A DNA stretch of 64,000 bases from Vigna angularis (lineage: Eukaryota; Streptophyta; Magnoliopsida; Fabales; Fabaceae), in the NCBI RefSeq assembly GCF_016808095.1, contig NC_068970.1:39033630-39097629 (forward strand). Direction: 5' to 3'. Both the position numbers and the translations under genes were made by a program. Positions 1-12,663 of this stretch are shown here, piece after piece (position 1 is the first letter of the stretch; every line of letters starts with the position of its first letter). The notes beneath the pieces were generated by a model. The model ran no database searches, was not told the DNA's origin, and saw only the letters and a list, made by a program, of their open reading frames with translations.

Positions 1-301
1 ATGAATGGTTATTGAAATTAAAATGCAATGGAAATGCAAAACTAAAACTGGCTTTAACTAAAATACAATGATAAAACATAAAATGGAGTGAAAGATGCAA
101 TGACTGAAACTGTGAAATGCAAAAGTAAACTTGAAGATGCTAAGCTAAACTAAACTAATGCAAAAGGAAAACAATCAATGCAATGACTCACCTAAAACTA
201 AAAACAACTTGGCCTAACTCAAATTGACCACAAGCCAGTTTATTCTCTTTATTTTGATATAATATATAACTCACCTTTTATACTGTTCATGGTGCTATTG
301 T
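1..301. other. A-rich non-coding stretch, no gene seen
   Basis: This stretch is A-rich with many short runs such as aaaatgcaatg. No protein frame of interest is visible on either strand. Its composition resembles the A-rich LTR-type sequence near 31700-32500, so it is probably the flank or LTR of an old retroelement. That is inference only. Confidence 0.4.
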
Positions 302-568
302 CTGCCGGGCAGCCAAGCCAGCATGGTAATACACTGTTTTGATCTTGCATTTTTCATTTTAAAATTTAGAGACCTCAACACATTCACTTTTTGAAAGGTA
401 GTAAACAAATCCACACTGATTCCTGAAGCGATCAATTAGTAGCTGTCCGAGCTTCTTTAGTGGTTCCTTTGTCTTGCCAATTACTTCATACTTCAAATTT
501 GGTCTGTCAAAGCTTCTTTCAAGAACGAGTGCATGGGGAATTCTTAGAGCATTTAATATGTCGTGAAA
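302..568 (-). pseudogene. RecQ-family DNA helicase fragment with a premature stop
   Basis: Read on the minus strand, this 89-codon stretch matches the middle of a plant RecQ 3'-5' DNA helicase. SFDRPNLKYEV is the RecQ FxRPNL block, CGFVYYLSKSEC is the motif IV region, and KTVYYHAGLAARQ is motif IVa. RecQ enzymes unwind DNA in the nucleus during recombination and repair. A single frame is kept apart from one TAA stop at 359-361, where the family has Leu (SKF-L-NEKCKIK). Similarity ends abruptly after the AARQ codons at 302 and near 568. No start, ATPase Walker A/B region or C-terminal domains are present. It is a dead captured or retro-copied piece, not a gene. The helicase family is secure from motifs; which RecQ paralogue it came from is not determined. 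Confidence 0.8.
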
Positions 569-840
569 AATAAAAATTATTTAAAGGTGAAAAAGGGGCG
601 AAAAAACTCAATAAAAATGCTCATCACAGTGACTTGATACTCTGACCGGTTGTTGAGAATGGAGTCGGCGGTGACCATCCTGGTTTGTGGCTCGCGGAGG
701 TTGAGCTCTCTCAGGTGGCGATTGGCGGAGGAATGAGAGAGCTTCTCTCTCACGCACAGAGAAAAGGCAAGGAGGAAGAAATCCACACAAATCTGCAATA
801 AACACCAAATATATTTTCAATTAATATCAATCCAAGAAAG
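569..840 (-). other. GC-richer exon-like segment, possible second captured gene piece
   Basis: Positions about 630-790 are clearly richer in G+C than the surroundings and hold an open minus-strand frame with residues like LRELNLREPQTRMVTADS. I do not recognise the protein. It lies directly upstream, in minus sense, of the RecQ fragment. It may be a first exon or 5' leader carried by the same transposition event, but no element ends were found. Confidence 0.25.
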
Positions 841-1870
841 AATTTTTCTTTAAAAACAAGAGAATAAGAACTTCTAATACTTTGATTTGTAATCTTTGAA
901 AATTTTAGAAGTCCAAATTCAATTTTGTCTTGAGTTAATTGTTTTCTTAAAGATAACAATAACTCAAGATTTGAATTGTCATATTTTGAGAATGTTTTCA
1001 TAGAATATATAATGACAATTGGTTTGAAAGAGAAGTCAAAAATTGAAAAGTAATCAATTATTGGAAAAGAAGTAAAGATTTGGAAACCTTCCCTTTTAGG
1101 ATCCATGGTCTTTGAAAGAATAGAATTTGTCATCAGTAACAATTTCTCCTTTTCTTTCTTCTCTCTTCCTTGTCTTTCTCTCTTTTCTTCTTTTCTCTCT
1201 TCTTCTCTTCTTAATTCCTTTCTTCTTCTCTCTTCTCTTTTCTCTATTTGTTCTCTCTCTCTCTCTCTTCTCTTCTTCTTTCCTTTCTTCCTTTTCTTTT
1301 CTCTCAATCTCTCTTTCTCTTTTCTTATCCTTGATCTCCTTAAGTCTTGCCCCAAATTCTAATTCTCTACGAAGAAACCCATGATCATTTAAACTCTCAA
1401 GAAATAATTTTCCATCATTAATGCAATCCCTAATTAGTTCTAGGTTTCTTTTAATGCTTGAAGGCACAAACTTTCTTCTCATGCAAGCTTTTAAATCATG
1501 CCAATCACGTATGGAGGACTTTCTACCTTTCCTAACATGATATTGTCTTTCATTCCACCACTCTCTTGCATGCTCTTCTAACTTAGAGAGATATATACTA
1601 AAAACATAATATTCACTAAAACCAAGGATTTATTTTATCAATTTCTTTTTCCCAAGCTAGGTATGTTAATGCACCTATGTCTTTACCAAAGGATGGAAGA
1701 TTCCTAGCTTGTTTAAACATTTCATCAACTTTATCTAACCTAGAAGACCTATATGAACCATAAGAAGACATCTTTGTTTTTAAAAGTTTTCTTAATCTAA
1801 AGGGTTCAAAACTTTCACTTAGACAAGTCCCAGGTAAGAGAGGTGAGCTAAAGAGCTGCTTAAGTACCAA
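841..1870 (-). pseudogene. Gypsy gag remnant with frameshifts
   Basis: The N-terminal part starts near 1769-1870 (MSSYGSYRSSRLDKVDEMF) and shifts frame around 1610. A gag core then follows, including residues like EEHAREWWNERQYHVRKG and CMRRKFVPSSIKRNLELI, as found in plant gypsy capsid proteins. After that comes a very long Lys/Glu/Arg-rich stretch encoded by a purine-rich repeat (plus-strand pyrimidines at about 1145-1335). Gag would package the RNA of the element. The frame is broken at least once and no zinc knuckle was found. Confidence 0.6.
1145..1335. repeat. Polypyrimidine (TTC/TCT-rich) low-complexity tract
   Basis: About 190 bases are almost pure C/T on the plus strand, built from irregular ctt, tct and tctctct units. 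The complementary purine strand lies in the gypsy gag remnant, where it would encode the charged Lys/Glu/Arg run. It produces several long overlapping spurious frames. Confidence 0.8.
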
Positions 1871-4800
1871 GTCTTGCCTTGCCAGAAATGTCTTAGGCTA
1901 CTAACTAATTACCCCTTAAACTAAAATCACCTTTAGAAACAAAGTACACAACTCAAACAATCACAAACAATTAAGCACAATTAAAAGACTAGACTCTCGG
2001 ACTCTAATGTGATAAGGCTTAGAGTTTAATCCCTTTTAGCCTAAATCACCCCTAAACGTGAAACACAAAATCAAACAAACACAACACTTAAGAATCCAGC
2101 GGACTCTAATGACCCCTACGAGAAACACAAATCAAATTACACAGTCATCTATCTACCTATGCTAAATTTAAAGCAAGTAAAGTTGCCAAGAGTTTGAAAG
2201 AGCACCAAGGACTCTTCCAAAGCACTTGGACTTTATAAAAGGCCTTTTTACAAAACAAGCTAAAGCTACCAGTAGGCTAACACAAGCCTATTACAAACAA
2301 ATTGAAAAAAAAACAATTACAGAAGAAAACAACTATGCTAGGCTGCTACGGTCCTGGTCCACTTCAATCAGCTTTGTTGCTCAACTTTGTTCTTCTGCTA
2401 TCAATTCTCTTGGTCTCTCCTGATCAGTTTCCTACAAAGGCAAATGCATAGATCTTCAATCAAAATTTCCTTAGCTAAAACAGATTACACAAGGTGATGT
2501 GTATATATATGGCAGTAAGCACTTCCCTTTTCTCGGTCTTGTGCCCTTGATGCAGTTACAAAGAAAATGTGTTTTGCTCTCTAGGAATAAACTGCAAGAA
2601 AATCACACCCAATTCAGCAAATCACAACATCCAACAAATTGCAAGCTATAACACAAACAGTTTAAACAAACAGAAGCAATATAGCTAAGCAACTTCCCTG
2701 ATTAATGCTATTTCTAGTTGTTGGTTTTAGTGGACTTTGTTGTAGGTTCTTCCTCGTGCTCAACTTAATCAGCATAGTCATTCTTCACTTGTAGACATCC
2801 TACACTGCATTCTTGTAACTGATGCACTAGCTATATGACACCAATTAAATCAGATCTGCACAACTACACCAAAAACAGTAGATACACCACTTGATACAAT
2901 GCAGGGAAATTGAAGAATAAGTTGATTCACAATTAAATGATTAGTATAGCCTGTATAGCAAATCAGTGAGTTAAACTGGTCAGAATCATTGGACCAAACT
3001 GGTGACAACAATGCTCGAGACTAATCAAAAGTAGCATACCAATCTGATCAAACCAATGAAATACAATGTGCAGCAGTATGTGCAGAAGTATGTGTAGTGA
3101 TAACAAGTAAGAACAAGTCAAATAACTCACTCATGAAATCAGGAATTGGCAATTAAAACAGTGTTGATGCAGAAATGAAGAAGTTCAAAATGCAATCAAA
3201 ACAGGTAAAGTAGCAGTGATTCAACAAACAATTTAAGGATATCGAAAACAGTTTGAGATAAAAGAAACTCCCTTCAATTCAGATGGCTGGTACTGGTTGC
3301 TCAAGCTAAACTCTGTTGAAGTTCTACAACTGTATCAGTGAAGGTTCTGGTCTGCACTCCCAGAGCCCATTTAGTTCAAGTTTCATGAAACTCCTTGTTC
3401 AACTTCTTCACTGTTGCAGCTTTTTTTTAATTCACTCTTTACACAACACCACCTATAAATGGCAATCAAAACAAAAACTGCACAAATCTAATTGGTGAGC
3501 ACAATTTAGATTCAAAACTTAAGTAATAACACGCTCTCAACAAGGATATTTGGCTTTAGATGTAGCCACACAAAACTCACAAACTCAGGTTTCTCTCTGG
3601 AAGTTTAAAGCACATAAATGAAAAGGTTTGGAAGGGAGATTCTCCCTTGACAGTACAAAGCTGGAAAGTCTTTCAGACCACCACCACCTAAGATGCTACC
3701 AAGCACACAAACCTTCTTTCAAATTCCAGAAACCAAAGTATAAAAGCTTCTCATTTCAGAAAAGGCTAGGCTAAACAGAGTAATGGACAATACAGGACAA
3801 CCACCAACAATGTAAGCCAGATAATGAAACTGACAGCACAGCAGAGAAACTGACTCAAGATAAACTCTAGATCAGATTATGAAAGCAACAAAAACTTCAA
3901 TTAGGAACAGCAGATCAGAGTTTACACGTGCACTGAGACAAAACCAGAACATTCAACAATGACAAGCAAGAAACAAAGCTATTTAAGAAGAAGACACAAA
4001 AACTGAACCTACCAAAGGATCTAGAACAGATTCATAAAACAAGAAAATCACAGCAAGTTGAATCATACATGACCAAACAGATTTGCAACTGAAATAAAAT
4101 AATGCATTGCCAATTGCTCTAAAATGTTCACTCCAATCCAATTATATGATGAACCAGAAAAAGGAGAGAAACATTAAGAGTGAAACTGTGTTGTGAATTG
4201 CACTTGCCACTTGATTCTTTATGTGGTTCAATCAATACTTCTTTTCTAATTGCTTTTTCTTTTTCAAATCACAAGAACTCATGCTTTTATACTTTCACTT
4301 TCTTTTGCTACAATTCACAACATATAATTTGACTCTATTTCAATTCAACTTCACAAGATATGAGTCATGATAGAAACAAATGATTCAACTAAAAAAAAAT
4401 ATCCAAAGGAAAACAAGAGGCTAATCACTCTCAGCCACAATTATAGTTTCAATATCACTGGTTTAGGCTTCCTTGAGTGAACAAAAATTTATTCTCAATT
4501 GCAGAATTGATAGCAAAGTGAAAACAGTGAATGCACACTATAGATCACAAACTCAGAAGTTTAAACTAAATTCAATCACTGTTGTAAACAGTTTTAATGC
4601 AATTCTGCAAATTCATATACCTCAATAGATGCCAACGAAACAAAGACAATACTGGAAAAATTTGAATCAGAACTTGGCAAAGAATTTAAAACCAAGTATG
4701 AATGACTCACAAACTCTGCAAAGAAAAACCAGTTCGGTGTAGCTGGCCAAAATAGAGACTGATGCTGCTGTGAGCATCTTGCACCCAAGCTCAATGCAAC

Positions 4801-5454
4801 ATTTCATAGCTTAATTGGTGTGCATTTGCTATCCACACGCAGATTCAACTTTCAGCTCACAAAATTTCAAAAGTGCAATACAATTACATGTAATGGACAA
4901 CATCAAAAACTCAAGACAGCTTCAGATAAATGAAATGACATTAAAACTGCTGTCGAAGTCTGTCATCAAGCTCATTCAATTGAATGTCACTGCTTATGAT
5001 GATGGACAGATCTTACTCAAAGCAAAAACTCAATTGAATCACAGTTAAACTCAGATTTAATTGACAATTAAAACAAACCACAAGACTAGAACATGACAGA
5101 ATAAGATTCAGAAAATAAAAGACTCAAACAAATACTTGCACCGAATTAAAATGATCAAAACACTGACTCAAGGCTCAGAACAAGTCATAACACTCATGAT
5201 AATGAAGGAAAATGATGAACAACTCTGAAATTGAACGAAACAAAACACAAAGAATCCCAACGAGACAAAACAAACAGAGGATGACATAAAACAGAAACGC
5301 GAATCATAATCAAAATTAACAAAATATGAATCGGCCAAGACCGAATCGAAACAACTCAACTCGGACTCAAGCGAAAACAACGGGAAAACAGAGAAAAAAA
5401 TATTGAAGACAGAGAACGCGAGACAACTTACCTCTGAAGTGTGCTCGAACCTGA
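1871..5454 (-). other. Non-coding leader of the gypsy element
   Basis: These 3.6 kb lie between gag and the primer-binding site. They have no long open frame and consist of A/C-rich sequence with many short CAA/CAG motifs. The intact sister element has a similar but shorter leader at 56278-58786. Nothing else was recognised here. Confidence 0.5.
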
Positions 5455-5469
5455 GCTTTGAATACCACT
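5455..5469 (-). other. Degenerate primer-binding site (tRNA-Met type)
   Basis: The plus strand reads gctttgaataccact next to the LTR. The intact element has gctctgataccact at the same place (58787-58800), the complement of the plant tRNA-iMet primer site TGGTATCAGAGC. One inserted base and a substitution show decay. Confidence 0.6.
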
Positions 5470-6327
5470 TGATGGAAGAACGCCCGAGGAGAGGTCGATT
5501 GAAGCTGTGCGAACACGAACCGGACCTCCTCGAAGCTTCTCCGACGAAGAATACGCAGCGAAATGTTGAAAATGATGACGAGAACACGAGATCGAATATT
5601 GACTCGAAGGAAAACTAAACTCGTGCTCTATTCGGACCAAAAAAACCTAGACTGACCGATGGAACCCTAGAAAAGGGGAAAACATAAAAGGAACCGATTA
5701 ATCGGTTCAAAATGAAGATTAAACGGTGGAAAAGGGTTAGAGCAAAGTAAAGGAGGGTTCAATCGGTGGAAAAGGGAAAGCGATGTGAAGAGAGGTGTTT
5801 AAACGGTCAAAATATGAACAAATGGTGGAAAGAGGCTGTGGCAAGGGAGAAACGAGAGTGACGAAGTGAATCTGTGAGGATAGAAGACTCACTGTGAAGA
5901 AAAATGGCTGGCGACGAGGGGCTCGAGAGAGAAATGCTCTCGTGAAAGAAGAAACAAAAAAAATGAAGACGCGCAAGGGCAGCGAGATGTGGTTGAAGCG
6001 CTGAAGATGTGGCAGCGAAGGAATGGCTGACGCATATGGAAACAGTGTCGTGGAAGTGAGAGAAATGAGGTGGAGCACAATGAAATTCAAGGAAAATGAA
6101 AATGAAGGTAGTGTGCTGGAAGGTGGCTAGAGGGAGTCCTTGGACTCTCTAGCCTTGACTCTCAAAAGAGAATTGTTTCTGGTTTCAGAAAACTCAATTC
6201 TCATTAATCTCAAAAGTCCCTAATACAATAGAGGAGCTAGGTATTTATAGTAACCCATGCTCCTTAAGAGCTAAACTATAAAAAGTAAAAATACAAAAGG
6301 AGAAGTACATCAAGCAGGATTCCATCA
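5470..6327 (-). repeat. LTR of decayed gypsy element (5' LTR)
   Basis: The sequence starts TGATGGAA immediately after the primer site and ends TTCCATCA, a perfect 8-bp terminal inverted repeat shared with the LTRs at 51079 and 58801. A minus-strand TATA-like box (ctataaatac) lies near 6240-6252. The partner LTR is not in the window, so the 6327 end rests on the terminal motif only. Confidence 0.55.
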
Positions 6328-7519
6328 TGAAAACTACTAAGAAGAAATTATTTCCATTAGGAGTTTGCCACTCGACAAGACCATGTGTCTCACAAAAGAG
6401 TAGTCTTAATGGAAAAATAATTTCGCAACCTTTTTTATATAGCATGTTGTTGTTTTGAGTTTTTCTATTAAACGCTTTAGATGTTCGACCTAATAAAAGA
6501 TTATAAAAGATAGTTATTTTTTACATGTTATTCAGAATGTAAATTGCACAGTTTGTAGGAACTTCCTTTGTTGAAGAATAATTGTTTAGTGCGAAAGGTT
6601 CTTGTATTTAGAGATAAAAACACAACTTCAAGTTTTATAAGAGAAATGTTTAAGCAAGAGAAGAGATAAAAACACAGTTCCACTATAATAATCTTCAACA
6701 ATATTACAACTGAGTATTCACATCACTCATAGTCTTCTCAATGAGCGAATAACTTCCTATTACCCTAGACTGAATGAGTACTCCCACCATTCTTGGTCTC
6801 TTGAGTCAACGAATAACCTCTTGTTACCTTAGCTTGGATGAGTATTCGCACCATTCCTAGTACTAAGCAATCTTGCCTAGATTTTCTTAGCTCAACTGAG
6901 TTCAACAAGTGTTTTGATTCTCTTCATAATTTCAATCAACGATTGCTTACAAGTCGTTCAGACTACTACTCTCGCAAAGAGGATGTGATTACAATACAAT
7001 CCAGTATCAAAACTCATAGGTGTTTCTTTCTTTTTTCTTTCTCTCTTTCTTACAATCAGTAAGCAATATTATAATGAAGCTCGAGAGTATTGTCTTTCTT
7101 CTTTTATCTTCTTTTCTTTTTCTGGTCATATGTTTTCTTTTTGTTGAGCTCTTTTGGTGCTTTTATATTGAACACTTATGAAAGGATGAATATTTCGTTG
7201 TATATTATCCTCTTTTTTCTTCATTTTAATGATCTTCTATTTAAAGGCCTTTTGGATAAGTGTCCCTTAGACTAAGCTCTTAACCTTGATTCTTGTGTTT
7301 TCTCTTTCTTTGTGTACGATAGTCATTGGTTAAAGTCAACTTGTTAGAGCAAGCATGTTTTTTCAGTATTTTGCTTGAACTAGGTTGTTGTACTTTCTTT
7401 TAGACACCGCTTCAAGTGAAGAACATTATGTGAATATCTCTTTTGTCTCTATGGTCCATTAATGATATTTTAATTTGAAGCTTGTGGATGTGTGTATAGA
7501 AGCTCCAGTGAAAAGAATA
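6328..7519. other. Unassigned repeat-like intergenic DNA
   Basis: No gene was recognised. A direct duplication of a unit of about 65-70 bp is visible at 6729-6863 (cgaataac...taccctagactgaatgagtactc followed by a diverged second copy). The remainder is T-rich. The left end of the Athila-type LTR similarity begins near 7520. Confidence 0.4.
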
Positions 7520-8384
7520 AACAACTAAACGAAGTCTAAAACGGTCTTCATAAAATGTAAAAATTAAGCAAATGCACTCACATAAATTCATCAAAAAAAT
7601 CACAATTAAGCTCCAAAAACCTCATGGAAACAAGGCAGCTCACTAATCACTAATCCAAACGAATTTAAACTTCCATGAAACCGAATTCAATGCAACAAAA
7701 GGAAAACGAAATTGGCATAACAATTGGAGAACGAAATGCAAAACGTAATGGGAATAAAAAACGCAATGCAGCAAACGAAAGCAGAAAAGCGCAAATCAAC
7801 AAATTCAAAATGAATTGCAATGCAAGAATGAGAATGAAATTTAAAGTGCAGAATCAAAATTGCTAAGAGAAGAAAACGAAATTGCATTACTGGAATAGAA
7901 AGTGCATCAATGTAAATGAAAAACCTAAAACTCCAAATTGGGGGAGCTCTCCCTTGTTGACCAAAGCTTAGAAAACGTAAATGAAAGAGTGGGAAGTGTG
8001 TTTGGAGTTTGCCCCCCTTTTGCACACAACCCTAGGTCAGAATACAAAACGGGCCTAATCTTAAATATGACCAGAAACGGCCCAATGTGCTAAATCTGTC
8101 CAAAAAGCCTCAAAAACGAAATTACAATTGAAATTAAATTTAAAATGCTGATGTGGCAAGTGGAGAATGATGTGGCAGCCCTTTAATGTCCTAAAATAAT
8201 AATCCCAAAAATTATTTGTGAAACAAAAATTAGCCTCAGATAATTCAAATTAATTAAAATAAGAATTATTTGTCAAATTAAGCCTAAATATCAAAACTGA
8301 GGAAATATTTGAAAATTAAGCACAATTCCCCAATCAATTGTAGTACAATAAGCAAAGTGAATACTAGAAAATATTTATTTATCA
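7520..8384 (-). repeat. 3' LTR (left), truncated
   Basis: This aligns almost continuously with 14340-15330. Shared landmarks include gggggagctctcccttgttg and the terminal ...ttatttatca. It ends CA at 8383-8384. The outer part equivalent to 14053-14340 is absent and an internal segment of about 130 bp is missing. The neighbour on the right, aaaatagaccacactta, is typical of Athila-type 3' ends. Confidence 0.75.
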
Positions 8385-10181
8385 AAATAGACCACACTTA
8401 GTCTTTTGTACTCTTGGGCAAAATTAAGACGCAGATCAAGGAACAATTCAAAGGACACCAGAGGAGTGAAAAACAAATTGATTTAAACAATCATCAATGA
8501 ATCTTGGAAAAAGAAAAGGAGTAGAAAATATCTAAACACTAAGAATCAGAGAAACAAGATACTCATGGTAATCATACAAGCAATTCCAAACATGGCAAAA
8601 TAATCAATCAGCTCAAGAGGCGAATCAAAAACAACAGAACCTCACAGATGCAATATCACTATATCTCTTAAGTGTCTAGGGTAAACAATGTGAACTTAAT
8701 GCGCTTAAGAAAGCAACCAACAATTAGGCTTGGCAAGCCTCTAATATCAACACTCAAACCATATGCATATTCAAATCAAAAGGTCTTTTCATGGGGTTAC
8801 TAGGGCCAAGGACAAGGGAGGATAAAATGTGGATTAGAAGCTATAAACCAAAAAGAATAGAGGAGCAATGGGGAACAAGTGAAGATACAATCAGATCAAA
8901 CCCAAAAAACTCTAATTCAGTCCTCTTCTAGACTCCATTATTCAAAAATTTTTATTTTTCTCATTTTTTTTCTATTTTTTTCTTTCTTTTCTTGTCTTGT
9001 CTCTTTTATTTTCTCTCTTTTTTAAGAACACAACTAACCGTAAGAGACAAGATACACAACAAACATATTTTCAACACAACCAAGAAGAGGAACTAACTAG
9101 CAAAATCATCAGAATCCCTAGGAAGACCGCACTTGTTCCCAAAACAATTCCAAAGCTCGAAAATTCCCTAAGGTTAAGGTAATCATGGTTTTTCACTTAA
9201 GGATAATTAATGAGCTTCAAAACAAATAAAAGGGAAAGCATAGGCTCAAAGGGGTTATCAAAGGACTAAAACAGGGTAGGCTTATTTGGCTAGAGAGGCT
9301 CAAGAACGAAATTGCCTTTATCACTTCCAAACATGCATATCAATAAAAAATTATCAACCAGAGTCAAGTCAAGGCATATGTGAAAGTAATCAAAAGGTAT
9401 ATCACACACAAGAAAGACATCAAGTGGCTCAAATTCTCAAACAGGGTATTTCTGTCACAATTTCATCAACCTCTCAAACATAATAATCATCTTTCCAAGC
9501 ATAGGGAAGCAAGGACTTCAAACCAATCATAGTATCAATGAAGCGAAGGACGATTCTACAACCTAAACAAAGTCCAGAAAGCAAGAGAAACATGCAAAAC
9601 TATACATAAGACACAACAAAAACAACCTAGAAAAGAAAAAACTTAACAAAGAAAACAAAAACTAACAAAGAAAAATCAAAATCTCCCTAAATAGACCACA
9701 CTTAAACTACAAAATATCCTCAATGTGTCACAAACAATAAGATCAGAGTAGTCAATACAATCAACAGATCATGGACAAGTGTAATAAAAGTGGAGAGGGA
9801 GAGAGAAAAAGAAAAGCTCCCTCAATCAGGATGGAAAAGTCCAAACTTGATTGAGTAGAGAAGTCTCTTTCACAACTGCATCTACCAAGGAAGAATTGTT
9901 GATGAGCAGTTTCAGCCGATGCCCACTATCCTTGAAGCTTTTGTCTTTGTATGGGCCTTTGATTTCAACCTCGGGCTCTTACCAGTCAGATTTATGCATA
10001 CCTCCTGCAATAAGGTTAGTGCATTCCAAGTCCACATAATTTAAATGCAGAGGTATACCACCCACTCCCAATGTATCAGGATGAACATCAAATATACTCT
10101 AAGAACATGAATGAGGTTTAGATTTAGACTAAATATCAACAACAGTCTCAAATTCATGTTCAGTGCATGGAAAAGAAGCAC
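8385..10181 (-). other. Non-coding 3' region of the Athila-type element
   Basis: About 1.8 kb are A-rich, with stops in all frames and no polymerase or integrase motifs. The stretch abuts the 3' LTR. It may be the normal non-coding 3' part of such elements, left after loss of pol. Confidence 0.5.
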
Positions 10182-10879
10182 TCACATGTGATGGCAAAAA
10201 ATGGTTGTTATAATGCAAAGAGTGAGAAATAGAAAAATGCTCAACAAGAATATAATCAAGTATCTTAGCATAAAAAACAGACTGGCCACAAATGAATTTT
10301 TCATGGCATCAAGGATATTAAAATGAATAGCAATGTCGCCAAACTCCAATGACAAGGTACCCACATAAACATCAATTTTTGTTCGTGCAGTTTTCAAAAA
10401 TGGTCTGCCTAAGATAATTGGGGTAGACCTACGGGAAAATCTTTCCTCCAATTCAAGAATGTATAAGTCAGCAGGAAAAATGAGTTCTCCAACCCTAACT
10501 AAAACATCCTTTATGTAACCAGTGGGGTAGGCAACACTCTTACTTGCTAACCGTATGACTACACTCGTAGGTAGCAAAGTTCCAAGAGAAAGAGATTTAA
10601 AGATTGACAGAGGCATGACATTTATGGAAGCACCCAAATCAAGCATGACATTCTCAAATTTGTTATTTTCAATAATGCAAGGGATGAAAAATGTATCTGG
10701 TCTTTGCATTTTTCAGGAATGTGAGGTACAAACTTACCTATCAGTGTAGATACATTTCTGTCAATGCTGACTCTTTCATTTCCCTTCATCTTTCTCTTAT
10801 TGGTGCATAGCTCCTTCAAGAATTTGGCATATCTGGGAATCTTCTTGATGGCATCTATCAGAGGTATGTTCACCTCCAC
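10182..10879 (-). pseudogene. Retropepsin (aspartic protease) region of Athila-type element
   Basis: The minus-strand frame from 10879 carries the gag-pro linker (DAIKKIPRYAKFLKELC, KRKMKGNERVS, then a VSTLIGK block). It shifts frame near 10690 into the protease core: residues like IENNKFENVMLDLGASINVM and later IILGRPFLKTARTKIDV. The active-site triplet reads DLGAS, the form typical of plant gypsy proteases, with ILGRPF as the conserved C-terminal block. The protease would cut the polyprotein. The frameshift and the missing pol make it non-functional. Confidence 0.75.
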
Positions 10880-12663
10880 TTTTCTGAAGGTCTCAAATAT
10901 CTCCCTATCGACCCTTCCACATTTTTGCTTTGAATTACTTTAGGAGGAAATAGAAGAGGCATAGGTCGATGGTGCATGTTAGGAGATGCACTGATGGTGG
11001 TGGTAGAAGAAGAAAGTCCACTTGAAGAAGAAGAACCACCCGAACAGGTAAAAGATCTACCTGCCTTAAATGTCCTGCTTGGACCTGCTTGGTCCTCTTT
11101 TCTCTAAGATGTAACAGGGTGAGGCTGAGGTGCATGTTCCGGAGGTGCCACTATGGATATCTGATTTTACTTTCCAGATTTCAGGGTGATGGCACTAACA
11201 TTTCCATTTCTAGGATTATGCATAGTCTGAGAAGACAATCTGTCCAAATTTTGGGATTGTGCTTGATTTAGTTGTGTGGCCATCTGCCCCATCTGATTGG
11301 TCCGACTTTGGATGAAAGCTCTTGTCTCTTGCTGGAATTGCATATTCTGTTAATCATCTTCTTGAATAACTCCTTCAATAAAGGCTGAGAAGTGGAAGGT
11401 TGAGGAGGAGTTGTTGGTGTAGTCACATCATGCTGCTGTTGTTGCATTTGGTATTACTAGACTGGTGGTGGAGGCATAAACAGTCTACTCATACCAACAA
11501 TATTCTAGAATGGTGTTGGTGGTGGAAGTTGTTGTTGTTGCTGCTGCGGATCATTGGACCATCTCAAATTAGGGTGATTCTTCCACCTTGGATTGTATTT
11601 ATTACTAGAGAGGTCATGGTTTTGATATTGTTGTGGTTACAACTGCCTGTTGTTGTAAATGTTTGCAACATAAGCTTGAGGAGCATCAGGGCCAAAATGT
11701 TGTTGTACAGATCGACAAGCATTAGTGTAATGGTCACTAGAAGGGAAAATACCACATAAACTTGCAATAGTTGTAGAGTTTTAATTCTGATTCCCAGCCA
11801 GTTGAGTCACCAAATTGACAAGAGTATCAAGCTTGCTCTTTATCTTTCTATTTATAAATGAGGAACAAGTACCCACATCATGAACTCCCCTAACAACAAT
11901 AGCATCATTCCTCGCGCTGAACTATTGGGAGTTAGAAGCCATTTTCTTAATCAAATGTCTCACTTCAGCAAGTATCATGTCACTAAGGGCTCCACCACTA
12001 GCAGCGTCTATCATACTTATCTCCATGTTGTTTAGACCTTCATAAAAGTATTGGAGAAGGACTTGCTCAAAGATCTGGTGGTGTGGGCAACTTGCACAAA
12101 GCTTCTTAAATCTTTCCCTATATTTATATTAGCTTTCACCACCGAGCTACCTAATTCCAGAAATATCTTTCCTTATGGCCATGGTCCTTGAGGCTGGGAA
12201 GATCTTCTCCAAAAACAATCTCTTCAAATCATCCCAACTAGTGATAGACTTGGGCGCAAGATAATATAGAGGAATTAGAGGGATGGGTTGTGGCTAAAGC
12301 GACGAGGAATCAATAACTCATATTTTTTTTAGCCAAAAAGAACATATGATATGTTCAATTCCGACATCGTGAACAAAAGTTATGTTGTCGCAAAGTTCAG
12401 GCTCACCCATTTTTCACAAAACAGAATCTGGACTACTAGTGGTGTTTTTGGGATTTTTCTATCAAAATATTGAGTAAATGAAGTGAGCACACCAAATTTC
12501 AATAAAAAATAAGACCCCTAGCTATCAAAACCAAACATGCCTATTAATTAGACAAGAGCTGACACTATTCACAAACTACACAAGTGTCGCTCAGCGCCAG
12601 CTGCACAACTCACAAAACAAACACAGAACACACACTAACACAAAGCCAAAATTGAACCGTTTG
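10880..12663 (-). pseudogene. Gag remnant of Athila-type element
   Basis: Scattered blocks in several frames match plant Athila-type gag. Near 11940-12120 the minus strand encodes CPHHQIFEQVL, FYEGLNNMEISMIDAASGGAL and RHLIKKMASNSQ. Near 11000-11760 there are Gln/Ser/Pro-rich low-complexity frames. Multiple stops and shifts are present. It is the capsid gene of the 7520-15330 element and is not functional. Confidence 0.65.

Larger units (their letters stand above)
841..6327 (-). mobile_element. Decayed Ty3/gypsy LTR retrotransposon, 5' half
   Basis: The order on the minus strand is LTR (5470-6327), a degenerate tRNA-Met type primer site (5455-5469), a long non-coding leader, and a broken gag gene ending near 841. 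The leader just before gag (1830-1910) resembles the equivalent region of the intact gypsy element at 56380-56500. The LTR begins and ends with the same inverted 8-mer as that element, TGATGGAA/TTCCATCA. Pol and the second LTR are missing or lie outside the window. No target duplication can be tested. Confidence 0.65.

Noticed and set aside
750..1482. Very charged Lys/Glu/Arg-rich frames of up to 201 codons
   Set aside because: They arise from the purine strand of a polypyrimidine tract inside a broken gypsy gag, not from a separate gene.
8997..10039. Short plus-strand frames in the Athila-type 3' region
   Set aside because: Opposite strand to the element, stops nearby, no similarity recognised.
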